DNA from: Verrucomicrobiota bacterium
GTDB lineage: Bacteria; Verrucomicrobiota; Verrucomicrobiae; Chthoniobacterales; UBA10450
Direction: 5' to 3'
NCBI GenBank assembly: GCA_003219495.1
Contig: QHOZ01000198.1
Location: 1-15,337 of the forward strand
DNA: 15,337 nucleotides
Part shown: in pieces, positions 7,475 to 14,216 of the stretch
How the letters are laid out: each line of letters opens with the position of its first letter
Numbering within the stretch: position 1 is the first letter of the stretch
Made by a program: the position numbers and the translations under genes
The notes under the pieces: model-generated
The model's input: only the letters and a program-made list of their open reading frames with translations
The model's database searches: none
Told to the model about the DNA's origin: nothing

Positions 7475-7486
7475 AAGATCGACATC
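7475..7486 (+). repeat. Intergenic AAGATCGACATC motif
   Basis: A perfect 12-base copy four bases after the rodA stop, in the 69-base gap before scpA. Confidence 0.55.
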
Positions 7487-7539
7487 GCAGAACGAGCGCG
7501 ATTTACTTCGAGCACGCGTTGCTTACAATCGCGGCAGAG

Positions 7540-8265
7540 ATGGAGACGGATTACAAAGTTAAGCTCGAGATCTTCGAAGGCCCGCTCGATCTCCTTCTCT
7601 TCCTGATCAAACGCGACGAGATCGACATCTACGACATCTCCATTGAGCGCATCACGAAGCAATACCTCGATTACCTTCAAGCCTTCAAGGAACTGAAGAT
7701 CGACATCGCGGGCGAGTTCGTGGTGATGGCGGCGAACCTGATTTACCTCAAGAGCCGAAGTCTGCTTCCGCTCGATCAACAACCGCCCGAAGAAGATGCC
7801 GAAGAGGACGATCCGCGCTGGGACCTGATTCGTCAGCTAATCGAATACAAGAAATTCAAGGAGGCGGCCGTCCAATTGCACGATCGCGCTCTCGAGCAGG
7901 AAAGAATCTTCACGCGCGATGGCGGAGCCGCTCCGGCGTCGGACGCGCCGTTGCCTTTGCACGAAGTCGGCATCTTTCAATTGATCCACGCTTTTCAGGA
8001 AGTGATTAAGCGCGTCGAAGCGCGCGATGATCTGCAAGAAATTTTTGGCGAACGATTCACCGTTTCGGAAAAGATCGAGAAAATTCTGGAGCGCGTCGCA
8101 AACGGCGCGTCCGTGCGCTTCTCCGAATTGTTCGGCCAAGTCGTCTCGCGCGTCGAAATCGTCGTCACATTTCTCGCGCTGCTCGAGTTGATCCGTCTCA
8201 ATCAAGTCCGCGCGCTGCAGCGAAAGATGTTCGACGAAATCGAGATCGCTGCCATCGCGGCCTAA
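7540..8265 (+). CDS. scpA: Segregation and condensation protein A
   Basis: ScpA is the kleisin subunit bridging SMC heads in the bacterial condensin. The N-terminal KLEIFEGPLDLLLFLI (8-23) with DEIDIYDISIERITKQYLDYL is the family signature, and the C-terminal winged-helix part reads FSELFGQVVSRVEIVVTFLA followed by LLELIRLNQVRALQ. The 241-residue length is typical. The ATG at 7540 is used; a TTG at 7519 would add seven unrelated residues. The stop TAA directly overlaps the repeat motif that fills the 10-base gap to the next gene. scpB, usually the next gene, is absent here, as is smc, so these must lie elsewhere. Confidence 0.95.
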   Translation: METDYKVKLEIFEGPLDLLLFLIKRDEIDIYDISIERITKQYLDYLQAFKELKIDIAGEFVVMAANLIYLKSRSLLPLDQQPPEEDAEEDDPRWDLIRQLIEYKKFKEAAVQLHDRALEQERIFTRDGGAAPASDAPLPLHEVGIFQLIHAFQEVIKRVEARDDLQEIFGERFTVSEKIEKILERVANGASVRFSELFGQVVSRVEIVVTFLALLELIRLNQVRALQRKMFDEIEIAAIAA

Positions 8266-8275
8266 GATCGACATC
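8264..8275 (+). repeat. Intergenic AAGATCGACATC motif joining scpA stop and next ATG
   Basis: A perfect 12-base copy whose first two bases are the last two of the scpA TAA stop and which ends directly before the ATG at 8276. The motif is the entire intergenic sequence. Confidence 0.6.
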
Positions 8276-9130
8276 ATGCCGCGTCTGCTCATCGCTGGCT
8301 GCGGTTATCTCGGTCAAGCTGTCGCCGAACTGTTTCGCGTCGACAGCTGGCACGTCGAAGGTTGGACAAATTCCCGCGAATCGGCGCAGCAAATTTCGGC
8401 AAGCGTCGATTCGACGCAGGGAGTCGACCTGTCCAACGCTGCAGCGGTCGCGGCACAGAATGGAGAATTCGATTTAGTTGTTCACTCCGCGAGCACGCGC
8501 GGTGGCGACGGCGATTCGTATCGCCGCGTTTATTTGGACGGCACGCGAAATCTCCTCGAGCGGTTCACGTCTGCAAAAATGTTGTTCGTGAGCAGCACGA
8601 GCGTTTACGCGCAAACAACGGGCGAGTGGGTGACCGAGCAAAGCGCAGCTGAGCCGACCACTGAGACCGGGAAAATTCTGCGCCAGGCAGAAGACCTCGT
8701 CCTGGCGAATCGGGGAATCGTTTTGCGTCTCGGAGGAATTTACGGCCCGGGAAGGTCGGCGCTGCTCACAAAATTTCTGCGCGGTGAAGCGATGCTCGAT
8801 CCCGCGAACGATCGCTTCGTGAATGCGATTCATCGCGACGACGCGGCAGTAGCAATTCAATTCTTGTCGCGGCGAACTGACAGCAGCGGCGAGATCTACA
8901 ACGTGGTCGACAGCGAACCGACTCTTCAAAGCGAATGTTACCGCTGGCTGGCCGCGAATCTGAATCGGCCCGTTCCGCCGGCCGGAAGATCGACATCCGC
9001 GCGTAAACGCGGCGCAAGCAACAAGCGCGTGAGTAACGCCAAGCTTCGTGGGATCGGTTGGGCCGCGCGTTATCCAAATTTCGCCACCGGTATGAGCGAA
9101 AGCGTGTTGCCGAATTTTACTCTCGAGTAA
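8276..9130 (+). CDS. SDR / NAD-dependent epimerase-like protein (YeeZ-like)
   Basis: A 284-residue extended short-chain dehydrogenase/reductase. The Rossmann nucleotide-binding motif is GCGYLGQAV (8-16), followed by DLVVHSAST (66-74), LFVSSTSVYAQTTGEW (103-118), VLRLGGIYGPGR (149-160) and FVNAIHRDDAA (181-191). The usual YxxxK catalytic pair is not seen: after Tyr111 there is no Lys four residues on, so activity may be altered, as in the E. coli YeeZ-type group. Near the C-terminus a loop reads RSTSARKRGASNKRVSNAKL; the RSTS (238-241) is encoded by an in-frame copy of the AAGATCGACATC motif. Starts immediately after scpA with no Shine-Dalgarno. The substrate is unknown. Confidence 0.82.
   Translation: MPRLLIAGCGYLGQAVAELFRVDSWHVEGWTNSRESAQQISASVDSTQGVDLSNAAAVAAQNGEFDLVVHSASTRGGDGDSYRRVYLDGTRNLLERFTSAKMLFVSSTSVYAQTTGEWVTEQSAAEPTTETGKILRQAEDLVLANRGIVLRLGGIYGPGRSALLTKFLRGEAMLDPANDRFVNAIHRDDAAVAIQFLSRRTDSSGEIYNVVDSEPTLQSECYRWLAANLNRPVPPAGRSTSARKRGASNKRVSNAKLRGIGWAARYPNFATGMSESVLPNFTLE
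8986..8997 (+). repeat. In-frame AAGATCGACATC copy inside the SDR gene
   Basis: A perfect 12-base copy read as A-AGA-TCG-ACA-TC, giving Arg-Ser-Thr-Ser in a loop between the last two conserved blocks of the epimerase-like protein. Unlike the copies in folP, rnr and scpA, it is not read in the Lys-Ile-Asp-Ile frame. Confidence 0.5.
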
Positions 9131-9188
9131 CCCTAAGTCGCACGTCGTGTTCGAGCTACCGGTATGGAAGCTGCTAAATTTTGCCAAT

Positions 9189-9455
9189 ATGCGTGAGGTT
9201 AAGCTTACAGGCCGCGAGGCTTCGGTCGTGCGCGCGCTTGGATTTACCGAGGCGATGCTTGGGGCCGAGATCCAGGACTACGTGCGAATGGAATCCGAAG
9301 ACGTGACCGACACGCTCAATAGCTTGATGGCCGCCGGGTTCGTCGAGAGCATTCCCTTTTCGGAGCAAATCGAGCTCGCACAAATGCCGGTGACTTCTTT
9401 CGAGATTAATCCCGCTTACTCTCACGAGCTGAAGCGCGCGATTCTTCGGACTTAA
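9189..9455 (+). CDS. Small conserved-looking protein, possible winged helix
   Basis: An 88-residue protein that I do not recognise. It opens MREVKLTGREASVVRALGFT, followed by GAEIQDYVRMESEDVTDTLN and SLMAAGFVESIPF, a helix-helix-helix plus strand pattern typical of winged-helix domains in which a second helix follows a short turn. The C-terminal part (TSFEINPAYSHELKRAILRT) looks like a closing helix. The ATG at 9189 is chosen; a GTG at 9147 would add 14 residues. Codon use resembles the neighbours. The stop TAA overlaps the stop of the opposing ABC ATPase gene within TTAA. A DNA-binding role is a guess from pattern only. Confidence 0.6.
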   Translation: MREVKLTGREASVVRALGFTEAMLGAEIQDYVRMESEDVTDTLNSLMAAGFVESIPFSEQIELAQMPVTSFEINPAYSHELKRAILRT

Positions 9456-10447
9456 GCGCCGTTCCCGGTCTGATTACGACGCTCGCCAAAAAGTTGGCGG
9501 ATCACTTCTTCAACGGGCACTTCCTGCACGTTGATGTCGCTCACGTCGCACGATTGTAAAACTTCGCGCGTGGTTTCGGTCACTTTCGCGCGTGGCACTT
9601 TGAGTTGAATCGACATCGGCGTTTGCTCTATCACTTCCCCGAACCGTGAAAAGTCGCGCTCGCTCTGTTTGCTGAATGTGAGACTGAGAATTTTGTAAAT
9701 CGAGAAACGGTCGACAATTTCATCTAGCGGTCCATCGAAAAAGATTTTGCCGTGATCGATGACCAGCACGCGGCGCGTCAATTCTGCGATGTCTTGCATG
9801 TAATGACTCGTGAGTAGCGTGACGATTCGATGTTCCTTGTTGTAGAGGCGCAGAAATTCGCGCACGCGCTTCTGACTCACGACGTCCAAGCCGATCGTTG
9901 GCTCGTCCAAAAACAAAACGCGCGGCTCGTGAATGAGCGCGGATATCAGTTCCATCTTCATGCGCTCGCCGAGCGAAAGCTCGCGAACCATCACGTTCAT
10001 TTTGTGCGTGACCTCGAGCAGTTCGGACAAACCGCCCACGACCTTCTTGAAACGATCGCGATCGATTCCATAGATCGCGCGATTGAGCTCGAGCGATTCT
10101 TGCGCCGGTAAATCCCACCAGAGCGCGTTCTTCTGGCCCATGAGCAGGCTGAATTGCCGCTTCATCTCATTCTTGCGTTCCCACGGAACGAACCCGAGCA
10201 CGCGCGCGTCGCCCGAAGTCGGGTTGAGCAGACCCGAAAGCATTTTGAGCACCGTCGTTTTGCCGGCGCCGTTCGGTCCGAGAAATCCCACGAACTCGCC
10301 TTCCTCGATCTTAAATGAAACCGCGTCGGCCGCGCGCGTCTCATCGTAGCGACGGCGCACCAATCCTTTCACCGCGCCCCACAAGCCGCCCTCTTTCCGG
10401 TAGGTGCGGTAAATCTTCGTTAGGTCGCGAGCTTCAATTGCGGACAT
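9452..10447 (-). CDS. ABC transporter ATP-binding protein (ABC-2 export type)
   Basis: A 331-residue ABC ATPase. Walker A GPNGAGKT (57-64), Q-loop Gln105, signature LSLGERMKMEL (157-167; LSLGE in place of LSGGQ), Walker B VLFLDEP (177-183), D-loop GLD (186-188) and switch His215 in TSH are all visible. The insertion before Walker A (RTYRKEGGLWGAVKGLVRRR), the LSLGER signature and the C-terminal extension of about 80 residues are typical of ATPases paired with ABC-2/DUF990-type permeases in NatA-like or antibiotic-export systems. No permease is next to it: one side is dxs, the other a convergent gene. The substrate is unknown. It shares a TTAA stop palindrome with the convergent gene at 9455. 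Confidence 0.92.
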   Translation of the reverse strand: MSAIEARDLTKIYRTYRKEGGLWGAVKGLVRRRYDETRAADAVSFKIEEGEFVGFLGPNGAGKTTVLKMLSGLLNPTSGDARVLGFVPWERKNEMKRQFSLLMGQKNALWWDLPAQESLELNRAIYGIDRDRFKKVVGGLSELLEVTHKMNVMVRELSLGERMKMELISALIHEPRVLFLDEPTIGLDVVSQKRVREFLRLYNKEHRIVTLLTSHYMQDIAELTRRVLVIDHGKIFFDGPLDEIVDRFSIYKILSLTFSKQSERDFSRFGEVIEQTPMSIQLKVPRAKVTETTREVLQSCDVSDINVQEVPVEEVIRQLFGERRNQTGNGA

Positions 10448-10452
10448 GGATC

Positions 10453-10462
10453 AAGATCGACA
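10453..10462 (+). repeat. Intergenic AAGATCGACA motif (partial)
   Basis: AAGATCGACA followed by ATCG, in the 40-base gap between dxs (ends 10488) and the ABC ATPase start (10447). Both neighbours are on the minus strand, so here the motif is inverted relative to its genes. Confidence 0.4.
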
Positions 10463-10487
10463 ATCGACGTGCCGATCTCGCGCGCAA

Positions 10488-12428
10488 CTACGCAATCGCC
10501 GGCTTTGCCGCTGGTTTCTTCTTTAGCAGCGCGAGAATTTTCTCCACCAGCGCCTCGGCGGTGATGCCGTGTTTCTTGCGCAACAGAGGAACCGCGCCAT
10601 GCTCGATGAATTCATCCGGCCAACCGACTCGCGCAACCGGCGTGTTGATTTGGTTCGAGTGAAGATGCTCCATCACCGCGCAACCAAAACCGTTGTGCAA
10701 CACGTGGTCCTCGATTGTGGCGACAACTTCAACGCTGCGCGCGAAGAACTCGAGCGTGCCGGTGTCCATCGGTTTGATCCAGCGTGGATTGATTAGCGCG
10801 ACTGAGATTCCTTGTTCCTCCAACTTTTTCGCGGCTTCCTGCGCAACTTCGAACATGTTGCCTAAACCAAAGATCGCGACGTCGCGTCCGTGTTTCACGA
10901 CCTCCGCCTTGCCGATCTCAAGAAGCTTTGGCTCCGGTTTAATTTTTGCGCCGGTGCCGGAGCCGCGCGGATAACGGATCGCGATCGGTCCCTCGTTGTA
11001 ATTCGCCATCGTCCAAAGCATGTCGGCGAACTCGTCTTCGTCCTTCGGCTGCATGTGCACCCAATTCGGGATGTGCCGCAGATATCCGATGTCGAACAAA
11101 CCGTGATGCGTCGGGCCGTCGTCGCCACTCAATCCCGCGCGGTCCATGCAAAGTCGAACGTTCAGCTTTTGAATCGCCATGTCGTGGATCGCCATGTCGT
11201 AGGCGCGCTGGAAAAAAGTCGAGTAAATCGCGAGAAACGGCGTCATTCCTTGCGTCGCCAATCCGCACGCGAACAACGCCGCGTGTTCTTCAGCAATTCC
11301 AACGTCGAAGTAGCGGTCCGGATGCGCCTTCTGGAAATGCCCAAGGCCGGTACCACTCGGCATCGCCGCCGTGATCGCGACCAGCTTCTGATTGTTGTCG
11401 GCAAATTTCGCCAACGTTTTACCGATGATCTCCGAATACGTCGGCGTCGGTGTCGGTGCAGTCTCGCCGCTCTCGATCTTGTATTTGCCGAGCCCGTGGA
11501 ATTTGTCCGGTTGTTTGATCGCCGGCTCGTAACCTTTTCCCTTTTTCGTGAGAATGTGCAGCAGCACTGGCTCGTCCTGCGTTTTCAAAAACTCAAATGT
11601 GCGTGTGAGTAGCGGAAGATCGTGGCCATCGATCGGCCCGTAATAGCGGAAGCCGAGCTCTTCGAAGATCACGCTCGGCACGAGCAGACCTTTCACGCTC
11701 TCCTCGACTTTATGGGCGAGGTGCACGCCGGTTTTGCCGAGGATCCATTCGACGAAGTCACGCGCCTTGTCGTGCAAGTGCGCGTAGGTCTCGTTCGTCA
11801 CGATGCGATTAAAGTAATTCGCGATCGCGCCGACGTTTTTCGCGATCGACCACTCATTGTCGTTGAGAACGACGATGAACTTTTTGGTCTGCGAGCGAAC
11901 GTTGTTCAGTCCCTCGTAAGTTATGCCGCAGGTGAACGCCGCGTCGCCGGCAACCGCAATGACATGCTCGTCGCCACCGCGGAGATCGCGGCCAACGGCC
12001 ATCCCGAGCGCGGCCGATACGGCGGTGCCTGCGTGACCGGCGCCGTAACAATCGTGCTCGCATTCGGTGCGCAGTAGAAATCCGTTGAGTCCGCCGAATT
12101 GGCGCATGGTCGAGAAGCGATCAAGCCGTCCGGTGAAAAGTTTATGCACGTAACCTTGGTGGCTCACGTCCATCACGAATCGGTCCTTCGGCGTATTGAA
12201 AACGCGATGCAGCGCGATCGTGAGTTCGACCACGCCGAGATTCGGACCAAGATGTCCGCCGGTTTGCGAGAGGATCCGGATCAATTCCTCGCGAACTTCC
12301 TGCGCGAGTTGTGGCAGATCCTGCTCGCGCAGCGCCTTGATGTCCGCGGGCGAGCGAATTCCGTCGAGCAAACGCTTCGGCGTTTCCGGCTCCGCGACTG
12401 TTGTTGTTTCAGAAGAGTCTGACTTCAT
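10488..12428 (-). CDS. dxs: 1-deoxy-D-xylulose-5-phosphate synthase
   Basis: Dxs condenses pyruvate and glyceraldehyde 3-phosphate to DXP, the first step of the MEP isoprenoid pathway and a source for thiamine and pyridoxal. The 646-residue length is complete. Motifs: TGGHLGPNLGVVELT (56-70, with the catalytic-region His59), DVSHQGYVHK (87-96), the thiamine-diphosphate motif GDA (161-163) with NDNEWSI (189-195), then GFRYYGPIDGHD, YFDVGIAEEHAALFACGLA with the conserved Glu, and DRAGLSGDDGPTHHG in the pyrimidine-binding domain. The C-terminal transketolase domain ends with a Lys/Ala tail. The GDG signature reads GDA. The start ATG lies 20 bases inside the upstream xseB end, so the two are translationally coupled. 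Confidence 0.98.
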   Translation of the reverse strand: MKSDSSETTTVAEPETPKRLLDGIRSPADIKALREQDLPQLAQEVREELIRILSQTGGHLGPNLGVVELTIALHRVFNTPKDRFVMDVSHQGYVHKLFTGRLDRFSTMRQFGGLNGFLLRTECEHDCYGAGHAGTAVSAALGMAVGRDLRGGDEHVIAVAGDAAFTCGITYEGLNNVRSQTKKFIVVLNDNEWSIAKNVGAIANYFNRIVTNETYAHLHDKARDFVEWILGKTGVHLAHKVEESVKGLLVPSVIFEELGFRYYGPIDGHDLPLLTRTFEFLKTQDEPVLLHILTKKGKGYEPAIKQPDKFHGLGKYKIESGETAPTPTPTYSEIIGKTLAKFADNNQKLVAITAAMPSGTGLGHFQKAHPDRYFDVGIAEEHAALFACGLATQGMTPFLAIYSTFFQRAYDMAIHDMAIQKLNVRLCMDRAGLSGDDGPTHHGLFDIGYLRHIPNWVHMQPKDEDEFADMLWTMANYNEGPIAIRYPRGSGTGAKIKPEPKLLEIGKAEVVKHGRDVAIFGLGNMFEVAQEAAKKLEEQGISVALINPRWIKPMDTGTLEFFARSVEVVATIEDHVLHNGFGCAVMEHLHSNQINTPVARVGWPDEFIEHGAVPLLRKKHGITAEALVEKILALLKKKPAAKPAIA

Positions 12429-12723
12429 CGTTCTTTAATTCCTTCTCGGCCTGCTTTTCATCATTCGCAGATTCGGCGGCAGGTTCAAAATTTTTGACGA
12501 TCGCTTTGCCCGCATTATTCCGGGCAATGACCTCGATCTTTTGTTCGGCGCTGGTCAGCTGTTCCTGGCAAATCTTCACCAGGTTCATTCCTTCCTCGTA
12601 ACGCACGATCAAATCCTCGAGCGGCAATTTTCCACTTTCCATTTGTTCGACGATCGCTTCGAGCCGGTCCATCGCCTTTTCAAAGTTTAATTCGGTCGCC
12701 GGCGCCTTGGTCTTACTGCTCAT
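12409..12723 (-). CDS. xseB: Exodeoxyribonuclease VII small subunit
   Basis: XseB partners XseA in exonuclease VII, which degrades single-stranded DNA. The core LNFEKAMDRLEAIVEQMESG (12-31) with KLPLEDLIVRYEEGMNLVK (32-50) is the family signature and forms a coiled helical hairpin. The protein is 104 residues with an acidic, Lys-rich tail longer than in most homologues. I chose the ATG at 12723; the open frame continues upstream to 12807 but that part has no family resemblance. The end overlaps the dxs start by 20 bases. xseA is not next to it: the upstream gene is the divergent receiver protein. Confidence 0.93.
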   Translation of the reverse strand: MSSKTKAPATELNFEKAMDRLEAIVEQMESGKLPLEDLIVRYEEGMNLVKICQEQLTSAEQKIEVIARNNAGKAIVKNFEPAAESANDEKQAEKELKNDEVRLF

Positions 12724-12848
12724 CGGCAAGCGGAAAATTAAGCACAGCGCGCCCAAGTTGAAAGGGGCGATTCGGTCTGGCGAACCCTTCGGCCAGAGCG
12801 GTGGCACATCGCCTGCTCGGGAAAGTGCGAAATCAACCGCTTGCCACT

Positions 12849-13226
12849 ATGAAGTTTCCAAAAAAAATCCTCTTAATCGATCACGAGCCCGGCGTCACTC
12901 GCCTCATTCGACGGGCACTGGAACGCGCCGGGAAATATTTAATCCGCGAAGAGCACGACGATAAACTCGCGTTGAACGCCGCGCGCTGGTTCCAACCCGA
13001 TCTCATCCTCATCGACAATCCCGGCCAGAGCCAGCTCAGCATCGAACGCGCGGTCAATAGCGATTCAACGCTTAAAGACACGCCAGTTCTTGCGCTCAGC
13101 AATCTTCGTCCCGAAAGCGAAATGGTTTCCGGCGGAATCCTTTCCGGCTACAGCTTCTTCGCCGCGCCAATTAAGGTCGAAGAAGTTCTCCGCGGCGTCG
13201 ACGAATTGATGTTCGGCAAAGACTGA
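12849..13226 (+). CDS. Stand-alone receiver-like (degenerate response regulator) protein
   Basis: A 125-residue receiver-fold protein. KKILLIDHEPGV (5-16) corresponds to the acidic-pocket strand, where the usual Asp-Asp is Asp11-His12. DLILIDNPG (51-59) carries the phosphoacceptor-position Asp56; VLALSNL (80-86) supplies Ser84 at the Thr/Ser switch. The conserved Lys of the Lys-Pro motif is replaced: FFAAPIK has Ala106 before Pro107. There is no output domain and no histidine kinase nearby. This is probably a pseudo-receiver acting by binding, or a receiver with altered phosphorylation. The ATG at 12849 is chosen; an ATG at 12801 would add 16 residues. It is divergent from xseB and ends three bases before the convergent YdeI-like gene. 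Confidence 0.82.
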   Translation: MKFPKKILLIDHEPGVTRLIRRALERAGKYLIREEHDDKLALNAARWFQPDLILIDNPGQSQLSIERAVNSDSTLKDTPVLALSNLRPESEMVSGGILSGYSFFAAPIKVEEVLRGVDELMFGKD

Positions 13227-13229
13227 GCG

Positions 13230-13784
13230 TTAGAGTCGTTTCCGCTTCGCTGACGCGGCGATCGCTTTCTTCAAGCGCTGCAATCGCGTTTCTTCTTTCT
13301 TCGCGCTTACGATGTACCAGCTGATGAGCTTCCGGTACGACGGTGCCTGCGCCTGAAAAAAATCCCAAGCCGCTTTGTTATTTTTCAACAACTTCGCGTA
13401 GACCTGGGGTAATTCGGCCGTTCGTTGTTCGTACGCGTAGATTCCCGATTTGTTTTCCATCCGCGCCGCGAACGCTTTCAATCCCGCCGGTCGCATTCGC
13501 TTTTCGTTTTTTAGCGCTTGTGCGCGCTTGATGTTGATCGCACTCCAAATGCTCCCGCGCCGCCGCGGCGTGAATCGGATCTTGTAGCTGATCTCGTCTA
13601 CGCGTTTCCGGATCCCGTCGATCCAGCCAAAACAAAGTGCTTCATCCACCGACTCCGGCCAAGTGATGCTCGGCTTGGTGGAATCCTTTTTGTAAAACCC
13701 AACCCAAAGCTCCGTCGCGCTCGCGTGATTCTTGTCGAGCCACTTTCGAAAATCCGCCGGCTTCGGAAAGAATTTCGGGTTCAA
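13230..13784 (-). CDS. YdeI/OmpD-associated family protein
   Basis: A 184-residue protein of the YdeI / bacteriocin-resistance-like family. Visible blocks: FPKPADFRKWLDKNHASATE (6-25) and LWVGFYKKDS, TWPESVDEALCFGWIDG (41-57), RFTPRRRGSIWSAINIKRAQ (70-89), and the helical C-terminus with basic residues. Only a few members have been studied and the biochemical activity is not established. The start is TTG at 13784, forced because an in-frame stop lies 15 bases upstream. The TTG overlaps the gcvH stop (TTGA, 13781-13784), so translation is probably coupled to gcvH. It is three bases from the convergent receiver gene. Confidence 0.82.
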   Translation of the reverse strand: MNPKFFPKPADFRKWLDKNHASATELWVGFYKKDSTKPSITWPESVDEALCFGWIDGIRKRVDEISYKIRFTPRRRGSIWSAINIKRAQALKNEKRMRPAGLKAFAARMENKSGIYAYEQRTAELPQVYAKLLKNNKAAWDFFQAQAPSYRKLISWYIVSAKKEETRLQRLKKAIAASAKRKRL

Positions 13785-14158
13785 CCGATTTGCTTTTTAT
13801 AAGCGGCGGCGTCTTTCAGATTTTTGAGATCGTCGGCGTTGTCGATCTTGAGGACGAAGAGCCAGCCCTGGCCGAACGGCTCGCGATTGATTAAGCCGGG
13901 ATCGGCTTCGAGCGCTTTGTTCACTTCGACGACGGTGCCTTTTACAGGCGCGTAGATGTCGCTCGCCGCTTTGACTGATTCGACCACCGCGATTGCTTCC
14001 TTCGCGTTCGCGGCGCGATCCATTTTCGGCAGCTCGACGAAAACGACGTCAGTCAACTCGGCTTGCGCGTGATCGGTGATGCCGATGCGAATCTTGTCGC
14101 CTTCGCGCTTAATCCATTCGTGACTCTCGGTGTAAAGCAAATCGTCTGGAACGTTCAT
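13781..14158 (-). CDS. gcvH: Glycine cleavage system H protein
   Basis: GcvH carries the lipoyl arm that moves the aminomethyl group between P, T and L proteins. The 125-residue length is normal. YTESHEWIK (9-17) and the lipoylation site VVESVKAASDIYAPV (58-72; Lys63) are clear, as is the C-terminal GWLFVLKI. The ATG at 14158 overlaps the original stop of gcvT (ATGA, 14155-14158). gcvP is not present here, so the P subunits must be elsewhere. The next gene downstream on this strand is the YdeI-like gene. Confidence 0.96.
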   Translation of the reverse strand: MNVPDDLLYTESHEWIKREGDKIRIGITDHAQAELTDVVFVELPKMDRAANAKEAIAVVESVKAASDIYAPVKGTVVEVNKALEADPGLINREPFGQGWLFVLKIDNADDLKNLKDAAAYKKQIG

Positions 14159-14214
14159 GATTTTTTGTAGAGCGGTTTTTTCTCGATCGTCCGACGCCCC
14201 AGTTCAAGCTTGGC
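14155..14214 (-). pseudogene. gcvT: Out-of-frame 3' remnant of gcvT
   Basis: After the gcvT stop, another frame reads KLELGRRTIEKKPLYKKS and ends in TGA overlapping the gcvH ATG. This resembles the normal end of GcvT (a KLELEIRGRR-type strand, then KPPLYKK). About 28 residues usually found between SGT and this tail are missing, and the frame has changed. Either a small deletion has truncated gcvT or the sequence has an error near 14212-14222. Confidence 0.7.
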
Positions 14215-14216
14215 GA

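Noticed and set aside
10890..11612. 240-codon plus-strand frame across dxs
   Set aside because: It is an antisense shadow of the well-conserved Dxs transketolase domains, with an Arg-rich composition typical of such shadows.
12724..12848. Divergent promoters between xseB and the receiver gene
   Set aside because: Promoters are expected here, but the best pairs (such as TTCAAC with TAATTT on the minus strand) match only about half of the consensus, so I do not annotate them.
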